From DATDRQ01 sp035291645 (GTDB taxonomy: Bacteria; Chloroflexota; Anaerolineae; Anaerolineales; UBA4823), in contig DATDRQ010000017.1 in NCBI GenBank assembly GCA_035291645.1, forward strand, positions 1 through 37,550: a DNA stretch of 37,550 nucleotides, given 5' to 3'. The notes under the pieces are model-generated. The model was not told the origin of the DNA, made no database searches, and was given only the letters and a program-made list of their open reading frames with translations. Below are positions 15,801 through 22,149 of the stretch, piece after piece; the stretch's first letter is position 1; every line of letters begins with the position of its first letter. The translations under genes and the position numbers were made by a program.

Positions 15801-15897
15801 GTAGTGCGCGTACTTGCCGGCGTGGGATGGTAAGGGAGGTCTGCTCCCATTTTATGACAGGCGGACCCAACAGGAATAATCGCAGGAGAGGTGACAT
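12874..15897 (-). CDS. SARP/BTAD-type transcriptional activator with ATPase and TPR domains
   Basis: A large regulator of 1007 residues. Residues 1-95 form a winged-helix DNA-binding domain of the OmpR/SARP type (LRLFLLGPPVIKW start, RNLSRLLVYLSRNL). About 100-245 is the bacterial transcriptional activator domain (ELYRGSFLNGF, RLIELYAALGDRSAALRQYE). From about 270 a signalling ATPase domain follows (FVGRQEIL, Walker A SGEAGIGKS near 295, Walker B VLLCLDDLQWAD). The last 400 residues are TPR-like helices (ALEQALGIFTQIQ, LEESFSIAQKIAD). Such proteins sense a signal through the ATPase/TPR part and activate target promoters. I prefer ATG 15897 (GGAG seven bases upstream); TTG 15912 with AGGAGG eight bases upstream is also possible. 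It lies 80 bases after the DtxR-type gene. Confidence 0.92.
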   Translation of the reverse strand: MSPLLRLFLLGPPVIKWEQTSLTIPRRQVRALLYRLAVETRPLSRSHLGCLFWGDLPESTARRNLSRLLVYLSRNLPDPGLLLIDETHIQLEPARIWVDTQAFELLWEAWKLTHRLKDLQAAVELYRGSFLNGFTLPGNTEFAGWASLEVESWDQHFLKALEVLIDETAAQGDISQSIEYAREYLLHNDLAESVHCRLIELYAALGDRSAALRQYEQCCAALERELGVRPAPETFAAYQAILDPRSQPVETPSSLPVWTITPGLQVPFVGRQEILQQLTGCLTRTRAGNGCVVLISGEAGIGKSRLMQEFTGRQRLRMRVVIGSASPESCGMPYQPLVEALRPLLSTPEVLARVPGSWLAEAARLLPELAALIQLPQPPAPLEAGEARARLFEALCRIIFSLSEGGYTVLLCLDDLQWADSTTLDWLAYFGRRLRGQRVLILGSYRREDSDVLAGLRQILAHQADFLELPLPALGDEDVWRLICFLSDAMPVDLGLADRLRKATGGNPFFILETLRAVLESSPSSDLQSNLEIFPIPASVCQAVNSRLDKLHPSARQVLEAGAVLGQVFDFESILMTAGRGEMESLDGLDELVARQFLIEKGAGYQFCHAIVREAVYAGLGLWRLRRLHRRAGEALEKLQPGKSSLLAWHFEQAGEPGKAAGYVLKAGQAARAIFAHVEARCCFDRALALLGLAANTLQGADALAANRRLRIQVLYERGWALRLLGEMQAYTDDLEEVARLAQALGDPRALAHLHWQEAYNHRWFCRYEAAQFAAEKGVQLSQEAGDLFLQAVCLREIGMTARETGDYDQAQAALEQALGIFTQIQDPVYTIHTLGNLSTLFYRWQDAGRAMRLACQALEVCEQKGLQYERRIPLGDMGAAAAALGEDQQAKSLLEESFSIAQKIADHTQEILCQGHLGWIFAHEGKYPSAGQHLQDALILSEKIGSLTEQSWLHAGLAEVFASQGDRQQAVTHALTALELARQHQRTPDIHRAQQLLTRLDKEYVL

Positions 15898-15916
15898 AAA
15901 TTCGCTCCCCAAGACC

Positions 15917-15946
15917 CTAGCCTCCTGCGCACCACTTCGCGTTCAT
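15917..15946 (-). CDS. Possible nine-codon leader peptide MNAKWCAGG
   Basis: Between the DtxR-type and SARP genes, ATG at 15946 has GGAGG six bases upstream and reads MNAKWCAGG then TAG. Its last codons contain the AGGAGG site that would serve the TTG start of the SARP gene, so translation of this mini-ORF could affect SARP initiation. The short length makes chance likely. Confidence 0.3.
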   Translation of the reverse strand: MNAKWCAGG

Positions 15947-15977
15947 TGGCGGCCTCCTCTTTCCCCGGCCTTCCGCC

Positions 15978-16655
15978 TTATCCCTCCACCTTCACGAACA
16001 CCTGGCTGGTCACGCCCGGCCCGAGCACGATCGCCTCTTCCCGCCCCTCGACCTGGATCTGCAGGTTGTTGTCGAAAGGCGAATAGGCCAGCACCACCAG
16101 GCGGGCGTCAGGCGTGATGCCCTGCTCACTCAGGTAGCGCAGCAGCTCCGGGTCGGCGTCGCGCACCCGCTGCACCAGGGCGCGTTGGCCCGGGCGAACC
16201 TGGCTGAGCGGCAGGAAGTCGGCCTCGGGCAGGCGCAGGTCACGCGTCGGGATCGGGTCGCCGTGCGGGTCGTGCTCGGGATTGCCCAGGCTGGTGGAGA
16301 TGCGCTCCTCCAGCTCTTCCGAGATGACGTGCTCGAGCCGGTCGGCCTCCTCGTGGACCTGGTCCCAGCTGTAGCCCAGCGTCTGGTGCAGGAACATCTC
16401 CAGCAGGCGGTGGTGGCGGATGATCTCCAGGGCCACCTTCTCGCCGTCGGCGGTCAGCACAGCGCCGCGGTGCTTGCGGTACTCGACCAGTGGCGGCTGG
16501 GTGAGGGCCAGCTTCTGGATCATGTTGGTGACCGAGGCGGGGGTGACGCCCATATGATCGGCGATCTGCTTGGTGGTCGCCCGCCCTTCGGACGCCGTCA
16601 GGGTGTAGATCGTTTTTAGGTAGTCCTCGATGACGTGGGTAACGTTATCGCGCAT
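15978..16655 (-). CDS. DtxR/MntR-family metal-dependent transcriptional regulator
   Basis: A 225-residue repressor. The N-terminus is a winged helix (VIEDYLKTIYTLTASEGRAT, then TKQIADHMGVTPASVTNMIQ). It is followed by the metal-binding dimerisation helices (HHRLLEMFLHQTLGYSWDQV, EEADRLEHVISEELEERI) with the usual His/Glu/Cys-type ligand positions, and a C-terminal FeoA/SH3-like domain (LSQVRPGQRALVQRV to the end). Such proteins sense Fe(II) or Mn(II) and repress uptake genes. The start is placed at ATG 16655, because the upstream open frame begins with a TTG at 16691 without a ribosome site. A perfect palindrome sits at its own promoter (16701-16714), suggesting autoregulation. No obvious metal transporter is next to it. 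Confidence 0.9.
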   Translation of the reverse strand: MRDNVTHVIEDYLKTIYTLTASEGRATTKQIADHMGVTPASVTNMIQKLALTQPPLVEYRKHRGAVLTADGEKVALEIIRHHRLLEMFLHQTLGYSWDQVHEEADRLEHVISEELEERISTSLGNPEHDPHGDPIPTRDLRLPEADFLPLSQVRPGQRALVQRVRDADPELLRYLSEQGITPDARLVVLAYSPFDNNLQIQVEGREEAIVLGPGVTSQVFVKVEG

Positions 16656-16700
16656 AGCCAGCTGCTTCAGGGATGAATCATAACCGGGCAAGGATGATTT

Positions 16701-16719
16701 TTAGACCGGTCTAATTATA
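16701..16719 (-). promoter_or_regulatory. Promoter with palindromic operator for the DtxR-type gene
   Basis: TATAAT (minus strand, 16719-16714) is followed directly by the perfect 14-bp palindrome TTAGACCGGTCTAA (16701-16714), which would cover the transcript start near 16707. A related half-site, TCTAACCGG, lies at 16721-16729. The placement fits repression by the gene product. Confidence 0.6.
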
Positions 16720-16769
16720 ATCTAACCGGGCTGGGCTTTTATACCAAGTGATGGGGAAAGGGGGAGCGA

Positions 16770-16905
16770 TGTGTTGCTGCGAGGAGGCGCCAACGGAGTC
16801 GGCGCGCCAACTATGTTGGCGGCGACGAATCAGTCTCCAGTCCAGTCTGAGGGGAGATTGCGTGCGAACGAAGTTCGCTTCGCAAAGTACGCTCGCGTTG
16901 ACAAC
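16770..16905. repeat. MITE-like repeat, copy 3
   Basis: It shares the GTTGCTGCGAGGAGGCGCCAAC end, the inner GGAGATTGCGTGCGAACGAA-type arm and the CTTCGCAAAGTACGCTCGCG part with copies 1, 2 and 4, in the opposite orientation to copy 2. It fills the spacer between the DtxR-type gene and potC. Confidence 0.6.
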
Positions 16906-16927
16906 TGGAGGAGGGCGCAAACACTCC

Positions 16928-17743
16928 CTAAACCAGCTGGTCCTGGTCGCGTGTCAGGCGGCTGGCCAGGACGATGGGTATGAAGGTGACCAGGATGACG
17001 AAAAGCGCCACCACGTTGGTCACCGGGCGGTCGCGCGGGCGGGTCAACTGGCTGAAGATCCAGATCGGCAGGGTCATCTGCTGGCCGGAGGTGAAGGTGG
17101 TGACGATCACTTCGTCGAAGGACAGGGCGAAGGCCAGCATGCCGCCCGCCAGCAGCGCGGTGGCCAGGTGCGGCAGGAGGATATGGCGGAAGGTCTGGAA
17201 GGAATCCGCCCCCAGGTCCATGGAGGCCTCGATCTGGGAGCGCCCCATTCGGCGGAAGCGCGCCAGCACGTTGTTGTAGACCACCACCACGCAGAAGGTG
17301 GCGTGCCCAATCACGATCGTCCAGAAGCTGAAGGGGATGTTCGCCAGGCCGAGCGCCGAACGCAGGGCTATCCCGGTGACGATGCCGGGCAGCGCCAGTG
17401 GAAGCAGCAGCAGGAAGGAAATGGCTTCCCGCCCAAAGAAGCGGCTGCGGTAGACCGCCGCGGCCGCCAGGGTGCCCAGCAGCAGGGCGGTCAGCGTGGC
17501 GATGCTCGCCACGCGCAGCGAGAGAAACAAGGCCTGCCAGAAGTCGTCGCGCCCGAGCGCCACGCCGAACCAGCCGGCCGTCAGGCCGGGCGGCGGAAAG
17601 CTGTAAGTGGCCTCGTCGGTGGTGAAGGCGTACAGCAGGATGATCAACACCGGAAGGTGCAGGAAGAGCAGCACGCCGAGCGCCGCAACGGTCAGGGGCC
17701 ACGGGCTGCGTTTTGTAGGGTTTCCGGATCCTTTAGAGGGCAT
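16928..17743 (-). CDS. potC: Spermidine/putrescine ABC transporter permease PotC
   Basis: A 271-residue inner-membrane permease, the second of the polyamine importer. Six membrane segments are visible. The EAA loop that contacts PotA reads EASMDLGADSFQTFRHILLP (near residues 170-190), and FALSFDEVIVTTFTSG near 207-222 is characteristic of PotC. The start ATG at 17743 overlaps the potB stop by 11 bases, and GGGAG stands six bases upstream, so translation is coupled to potB. It is the last gene of the pot cluster; repeat copy 3 and the DtxR-type gene follow. Substrate assignment to polyamines rests on family similarity and on the PotD-type binding protein. Confidence 0.93.
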   Translation of the reverse strand: MPSKGSGNPTKRSPWPLTVAALGVLLFLHLPVLIILLYAFTTDEATYSFPPPGLTAGWFGVALGRDDFWQALFLSLRVASIATLTALLLGTLAAAAVYRSRFFGREAISFLLLLPLALPGIVTGIALRSALGLANIPFSFWTIVIGHATFCVVVVYNNVLARFRRMGRSQIEASMDLGADSFQTFRHILLPHLATALLAGGMLAFALSFDEVIVTTFTSGQQMTLPIWIFSQLTRPRDRPVTNVVALFVILVTFIPIVLASRLTRDQDQLV

Positions 17744-18698
17744 CGAAGGCTCCCATGCGGCGGGCGCCGATCAGGTACAGGATCATGATCGCCATCGGGA
17801 CGACGGTGAAGGCAGCCGCCAGCGGGATATTGCCGGAGGTGCCCTGGTGGGAGAGCACCGCCTGCCCGATGAAGAAGCTGGAGTTGCCCAGGGCGGCCGG
17901 GACGATGAAGTCGCCCAGGGTAAGCGAAAAGGTGAAGATCGAACCGGCGATGATCCCGGGCAAGGCCAGCGGGAAGGTCACGCGACGGAATGTCTCGCCG
18001 GGGCGGGCGCCCAGGTCGCCGGAGGCTTCCAGCAGCGAGTTCGGCACCCGCTCCAGGGCAGCCTGCACCGGCAGGATCATGTAGGGCAGCCAGACGTAGA
18101 CGAACACGATGAAGATGCCGAATGCCGATACCGAGAGCGACGGTCCGCCGATGGCCGGCAGGCGCAGCAGCCAGTCCAACAGGCCATCCAGGCGCAGTTG
18201 GGAGACGAACCAGCTCAGGATGCCCTCTTTCGAGAGGATCAGCTTCCAGGCGTACACCCGCACCAGGTAGCTCGACCAGAGAGGCAGCAGCACGGCCAGG
18301 TAGAGCAGGCCTTTGATCTGAGGGGAGGCGAAGCGCGCCCAGTAGTAGGCCAGGGGAAAGGACAGCAGGGCGGTGGTCAGGGTCACCGCGGCGGCCATGC
18401 TGGCCGATCGAAAGACGATGTCCAGGTTCGAGCGGGTCAGCAGGTCGGCGTAAGTGGCCAGGGTAAAGCGCCGCACCACCAGTCCGGTGAAATCATCCAG
18501 GTGGTAGAAACTGTTTACCAGCATCGCGCCCAGCGAACCCAGGTAGACCACGCCCATCCACAGCAGGGGTAGCCCGAGCAGCAGGACCAGGATCAACCAG
18601 GGCCGCAAGTAGATGTAGGTCGACAGGCGGGTGGTCAGGGAAGGCTTGCGGACCGCCTCTCCAGGGGAAACCGGGGTCAAGGGCGCGGGGGTGTCCAT
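17733..18698 (-). CDS. potB: Spermidine/putrescine ABC transporter permease PotB
   Basis: A 321-residue inner-membrane permease. It has a cytoplasmic N-terminal stretch of about 30 residues, a first helix (WLILVLLLGLPLLWMGVVYL), then the PotB-type core. The EAA loop is EASGDLGARPGETFRRVTFP near 225-245, and TLGDFIVPAALG near 270-281 is typical of the family. It pairs with PotC, whose gene overlaps its 3' end. No clear ribosome site precedes the ATG at 18698. The 210-base gap to potA is occupied by repeat copy 4, which is unusual inside a transporter operon and may lower or separate expression of the permease genes. Confidence 0.93.
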   Translation of the reverse strand: MDTPAPLTPVSPGEAVRKPSLTTRLSTYIYLRPWLILVLLLGLPLLWMGVVYLGSLGAMLVNSFYHLDDFTGLVVRRFTLATYADLLTRSNLDIVFRSASMAAAVTLTTALLSFPLAYYWARFASPQIKGLLYLAVLLPLWSSYLVRVYAWKLILSKEGILSWFVSQLRLDGLLDWLLRLPAIGGPSLSVSAFGIFIVFVYVWLPYMILPVQAALERVPNSLLEASGDLGARPGETFRRVTFPLALPGIIAGSIFTFSLTLGDFIVPAALGNSSFFIGQAVLSHQGTSGNIPLAAAFTVVPMAIMILYLIGARRMGAFDAL

Positions 18699-18729
18699 TG
18701 TAAATCGAGTGAATTAACCCGTCAGCACC

Positions 18730-18842
18730 TAGTGTCGCTGCGAGGGGCGTATTTTGCCCCGAAGCAGTCTCCAGACATGCGGGAGATTGCTTCGTCGGCT
18801 GGTCTGGCATAGAACGCCAGACCAGCCTCCTCGCAAAGACAG
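18730..18842. repeat. MITE-like repeat, copy 4, inside the pot cluster
   Basis: It reads GTCGCTGCGAGGGGCG..CGAAGCAGTCTCC, then GGGAGATTGCTTCGTCGG and CTCCTCGCAAAGACAG, the same paired arms as copies 1 to 3. An inner hairpin, CTGGTCTGGCATAGAACGCC with AGACCAG, adds further structure. It lies between potA and potB. Confidence 0.65.
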
Positions 18843-18908
18843 TTCTTTCCAGAAAGAAATGCACTGAACCCTGTGGGGTTATTCGCAATCATATGCGGAT
18901 AGAGATGG

Positions 18909-19955
18909 CTAATTCTCCATGGCGTTGACCAGGCGGTTGTGGTCGCGCTGCCAGATCAGGCGCACCGGCTGGCCGCGCCAGGAGAGCACGTCCATCGAGG
19001 TGGTGTCCAGGTTCTGCTTGACGACGACCAGGTCGCTGCCACCCTCTAAGGACACCAGGTAGCGGGTATATAAGCCCAGGTAGATCACGTCCCGCACGCG
19101 CCCGTCCACGGCATATTGATCGTCTGTTACAGGAGTGCCGGGCGGCGCCAGTTGGATCTTCTCGGGACGGATGGAAAACGTATCCGGAGCGCCGGTAATA
19201 GCCTGAGCCAGCATCCCTTCGATCAGGTTGGAGACGCCGACGAAACCGGCCACGAAGGGCGTCGCCGGGTGCTCGTAGATCTCGGCGGGAGAGCCGAGCT
19301 GTTCGATCTTGCCCTGGTTGAAGACGGCGATGCGGTCGCTCATGGTCAGGGCTTCTTCCTGATCGTGGGTGACGTAGATGAAGGTGATGCCGACCCGCTG
19401 CTGGATGGATTTCAGCTCGATCTGCATCTGCTGGCGCAGCTTCAAGTCCAGCGCGCCCAGCGGCTCGTCCAGCAGCAGGACGCGCGGGTGGTTGATCAAG
19501 GCGCGGGCCAGCGCGACCCGCTGGCGCTGCCCGCCAGAGAGCTGCGCCGGCTTCCGCCCGCCCATGCCGGATAGCCGGACCAGATCGAGCATCTCCCCGG
19601 TGCGCGCCTCCCGCTCCGCCCTGGGCACTTTCTTGATCATCAAGCCGTAAGCGACGTTCTCGCCGACAGTCATGTGGGGGAACAGGGCGTAATCCTGGAA
19701 GACGGTGTTGACCTCCCGTTCGTAGGGCGGCAGCCTGGATACGTCTTTGCCATGCAGAAGGATGCTGCCATGGGTGGGCTGGTCGAAGCCCGCAATCAAG
19801 CGCAGGCAGGTAGTCTTCCCCGAACCGGAGGGCCCGAGCATGATAAAAAACTCGCCGTCCAGGATCTCGAGGCAGATGTCGTCCACGGCGCGGATTTCAC
19901 CGAAATGGCGGCTGACGTTGGAAAAAGTGACGGCAAGGGTGGAGGGTTGGTTCAT
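18909..19955 (-). CDS. potA: Spermidine/putrescine ABC transporter ATP-binding protein PotA
   Basis: A 348-residue ATPase that powers the Pot importer. Motifs in order: Walker A LGPSGSGKTT (about 40-49), Q-loop VFQDYALFPHMTVGENVAYG, ABC signature LSGGQRQRVALARAL (about 139-153), Walker B VLLLDEPLGALD, H-loop IYVTHDQEEALTMSDR. The C-terminal 110 residues form the TOBE regulatory domain (FSIRPEKIQLAPPG). The protein is peripheral on the inner face of the membrane. The ATG at 19955 lacks a strong ribosome site. A 242-base gap with a long hairpin (20045-20098) separates it from potD upstream, so PotD is probably made in excess. Confidence 0.96.
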   Translation of the reverse strand: MNQPSTLAVTFSNVSRHFGEIRAVDDICLEILDGEFFIMLGPSGSGKTTCLRLIAGFDQPTHGSILLHGKDVSRLPPYEREVNTVFQDYALFPHMTVGENVAYGLMIKKVPRAEREARTGEMLDLVRLSGMGGRKPAQLSGGQRQRVALARALINHPRVLLLDEPLGALDLKLRQQMQIELKSIQQRVGITFIYVTHDQEEALTMSDRIAVFNQGKIEQLGSPAEIYEHPATPFVAGFVGVSNLIEGMLAQAITGAPDTFSIRPEKIQLAPPGTPVTDDQYAVDGRVRDVIYLGLYTRYLVSLEGGSDLVVVKQNLDTTSMDVLSWRGQPVRLIWQRDHNRLVNAMEN

Positions 19956-20044
19956 TCTTAGTGCATAATCTTAATGCATAATCCGGCAAGCCCAGTTCAT
20001 TGGTCCGTTTAACCCGCTTGATTATCGTTCGATAGGGTATGGAG

Positions 20045-20098
20045 GGAGACCAGGAGGCAGGCCGGGTAAGCGAAACCCAGCCGAGCGTCCTGGTCTCC
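20045..20098 (-). terminator. Long hairpin after potD
   Basis: Arms GGAGACCAGGA (20045-20055) and TCCTGGTCTCC (20088-20098) are perfectly inverted. An inner partial stem (GGCCGGGT with ACCCAGCC) extends the structure. It has no T-run and probably limits read-through from potD into potA. Confidence 0.6.
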
Positions 20099-20197
20099 TG
20101 TAATGATCTTAACCATCCAGCCGCGGCTTGCATCGCCGCCTTGGGCAGATCGTCGATGGGCTCAAGGATACATCGACGGCCGGACGCATCCGCCAGA

Positions 20198-21412
20198 TCA
20201 ACGCCCGCCGATCACGGCGATGTAGTTCGTGACCCACTCGTGATAAGGCACGCAGTCCTGGCTGCCGTCTCCACAATCCGTGGTGGGTGTGCGCCAGAAC
20301 CAGATCTTGTCGAAGTTGCCCATCCCGTTCGTCTCACAGCCACTATCGCCGAGCAATTCGTTGCCCTGGCAGGCGGCGGGAACGGCCGGGACAGATCCAA
20401 ACCAGGCCGCCAGGTCACCCTGCAGCTTGGGGTTCAAGGAGTGCTCGAGCCACTTATAGGCGCAGTTGGGGTGCGGGGCGTCGACGTGCATCATGGTCGT
20501 ATCAGACCAGCCGGTGGCGCCTTCGACCGGGAAGACGCTGGCGATCGGTTTGCCTTCGAACTGCATCAGGTTGACCTGGAAGGGCCAGGAACTGGAGGCG
20601 ACCACGCCCTCGTTGGTGAAGTCGTCCATCTGGATGAAGGCGTCGTGCCAGTAGCGCCCGATGATCTCACGCTGTTGGCGAAGCAGGTTGAGGGCGGCCT
20701 CGAACTGTTCACGGTTCAAGGCGTACGGGTTCTCGATGCCCAGTTCGGGATTGTGCGCCATCAGGTAGAGGGCGGCATCGGCGACGTAGATGGGGCCGTC
20801 ATAGGCCTGCACCCGGCCTTCATTCGACTGGCCGTCTGGCAGGGTTTGTTCTTCGAAGACCACGTTCCAGCTGGTCGGCGGCTCAGGGAAGGTGTCGGTG
20901 TTGTACATGAGCACGTTCGGCCCCCACTGGTAGGGGATGCCATAATGGACGCCATCGACCGTGTGCCAGGGGGCCTCCTTAAGGCGGTCGTCGACCGTAT
21001 CCCAGCTGGGGATCAGGTCCAGATTGATCGGCTGGACGCGCCCGCCGGAGATCAGGCGGTTGCTGGCGTCGCCTGAGGCGGTCACCAGGTCGAAGCCGCC
21101 TTCATTCATCAGGGCGACCATCTCGTCGGAAGTTGCCGCCACCTTGACGTTGACTTTGCAGCCGGTCTCGTTCTCGAACCCGGTCACCCAGTCATAGGCG
21201 GCGTCTGTCTCGCCGCGCTCGATATATCCGGCCCAGGCGATGATATCGACCTGGCCTTCGCCCTCACCCACTTCCGTCATCGGCGCGCCGCCCGATTCCA
21301 CGGCGGCCTCGGTGGCTACCGGAGTCGCCGCCGTGGGCTGGCAGGCGGACAGGACCAGGCTGAGCAAGGTCAGGAGCACGAACAGGGCATACGTTATTCG
21401 TCTTGTTGTCAT
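20198..21412 (-). CDS. potD: Polyamine-type extracytoplasmic binding lipoprotein PotD
   Basis: A 404-residue binding protein with a lipoprotein signal (TYALFVLLTLLSLVLSAC, Cys near residue 24) and a short linker. The mature part starts with the family pattern INIYNW-like IIAWAGYIERG, then FENETGCKVNVKVAATSDEM and FDLVTASGDASNRLI. GIPYQWGPNVLMYNT near 160 and the C-terminal region YKWLEHSLNPKLQGDLAAWF also fit PotD. Two extra C-terminal Cys pairs (NCAYKW, PAACQG, DSGCET, TDCGDGSQDC) suggest disulfides outside the usual fold. The ATG at 21412 has AAAGGAG seven bases upstream. Its leader starts only nine bases after the Lrp-type gene, so both may share a transcript. Confidence 0.93.
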   Translation of the reverse strand: MTTRRITYALFVLLTLLSLVLSACQPTAATPVATEAAVESGGAPMTEVGEGEGQVDIIAWAGYIERGETDAAYDWVTGFENETGCKVNVKVAATSDEMVALMNEGGFDLVTASGDASNRLISGGRVQPINLDLIPSWDTVDDRLKEAPWHTVDGVHYGIPYQWGPNVLMYNTDTFPEPPTSWNVVFEEQTLPDGQSNEGRVQAYDGPIYVADAALYLMAHNPELGIENPYALNREQFEAALNLLRQQREIIGRYWHDAFIQMDDFTNEGVVASSSWPFQVNLMQFEGKPIASVFPVEGATGWSDTTMMHVDAPHPNCAYKWLEHSLNPKLQGDLAAWFGSVPAVPAACQGNELLGDSGCETNGMGNFDKIWFWRTPTTDCGDGSQDCVPYHEWVTNYIAVIGGR

Positions 21413-21491
21413 TCTCTTCTCCTTTGGCAGGTTTGAAATGCAAATCTATCAGAAGATGGATGGCGATAAATGGCGACTTCGTGGATGTAAA

Positions 21492-21504
21492 TCACCTCCC
21501 TTTT
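21492..21504 (-). promoter_or_regulatory. Extra Shine-Dalgarno-like site in the potD leader
   Basis: The minus strand reads AAAAGGGAGGTGA about 70 bases upstream of the real potD ribosome site and is followed by GTCGCCATTTAT. It matches the element at 3853-3864 before dppA. A frame here stays open to a TGA that overlaps the potD ATG as ATGA, but its only near start is a GTG fused to the site or a rare ATC. Confidence 0.4.
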
Positions 21505-21512
21505 CCATTCGT

Positions 21513-22001
21513 TCAATGATTTGCATCCCCGTCGGAAGCAAAAGCCTCGTCTGGTGGGAGCCACTGGTGAGTGTCTTTGAGAATGCGCGGCAGTAAGGTA
21601 GTGCGTGTACGGCGCATTCCGGGAATTTGGTGCAGCTGGTGAGTAATGAAATCGTTCATTTCCTCGCTGTTTCGAAAGAAGGCGCGCAGGATGATATCCT
21701 GGTCTCCGGTCGAGACAGCCATGTAGGAGACTTCAGGGATTTCGAGAATTGCCTGAATGACCAGGCTTTGATAGCCTACTTCCAGTTCACACAGGATATC
21801 GACGGCTAAGGTATAGCCGAAGGAGTTCGGATTGGCGACGGCGACAGGCTGGATGACCCCACTATCGACGAGGCGTTTAATGCGGTGATTGACGGTGCGC
21901 TCGGAGACACCCAGTTGGCGTGCGATCTGAGCACTCGGCATGCGTGCGTTTCGGTTGAGGTAGAATATGATTTCCTTATCGAGGGAATCAAATCTGGACA
22001 A
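21513..22001 (-). CDS. Lrp/AsnC-family transcriptional regulator
   Basis: A 162-residue regulator with an N-terminal helix-turn-helix (SLDKEIIFYLNRNARMPSAQ, then QLGVSERTVNHRIKRLVDSG, residues 6-48). A RAM ligand-binding domain follows (TLAVDILCELEVGYQ, VSYMAVSTGDQDIILRAFFR, MRRTRTTLLPRIL). I place the start at TTG 22001, with AAAGGGTG five bases upstream. This gives the family's usual length; the open frame further upstream adds 74 residues that overlap the aldehyde dehydrogenase promoter region. Such regulators bind amino acids or their products. Position between potD (same strand) and the divergent dehydrogenase gene suggests it controls both. Confidence 0.87.
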   Translation of the reverse strand: MSRFDSLDKEIIFYLNRNARMPSAQIARQLGVSERTVNHRIKRLVDSGVIQPVAVANPNSFGYTLAVDILCELEVGYQSLVIQAILEIPEVSYMAVSTGDQDIILRAFFRNSEEMNDFITHQLHQIPGMRRTRTTLLPRILKDTHQWLPPDEAFASDGDANH

Positions 22002-22070
22002 TTGGCACCCTTTATAGTGAATTATGAGTATATCTAAAATCCCTGATATGTCAATAGAATCTGATAAACT

Positions 22071-22126
22071 ATTCCGATTCGGCAAATCTTCAGGATAATG
22101 TGTTATGAATTGGCAAGAATCCGAAT
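22071..22126. promoter_or_regulatory. Inverted GAATC-type sites between lrp-like gene and aldehyde dehydrogenase
   Basis: ATTCCGATTC (22071-22080) is inverted with one mismatch at GAATCCGAAT (22117-22126), and the palindrome CCGATTCGG lies at 22074-22082. They sit in the 148-base divergent spacer and could be operator sites for the Lrp-type protein. Binding is inferred only. Confidence 0.35.
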
Positions 22127-22149
22127 ATCTCATCCAGGGAGGAGCAGCC

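Noticed and set aside
16748..17788. Long plus-strand open frames opposite pot, dpp and acr3 genes (also 3079-3765, 20039-21076, 34545-35576)
   Set aside because: They are antisense shadows of strong genes, with Gln/Arg/Gly/His-rich compositions and no family motifs.
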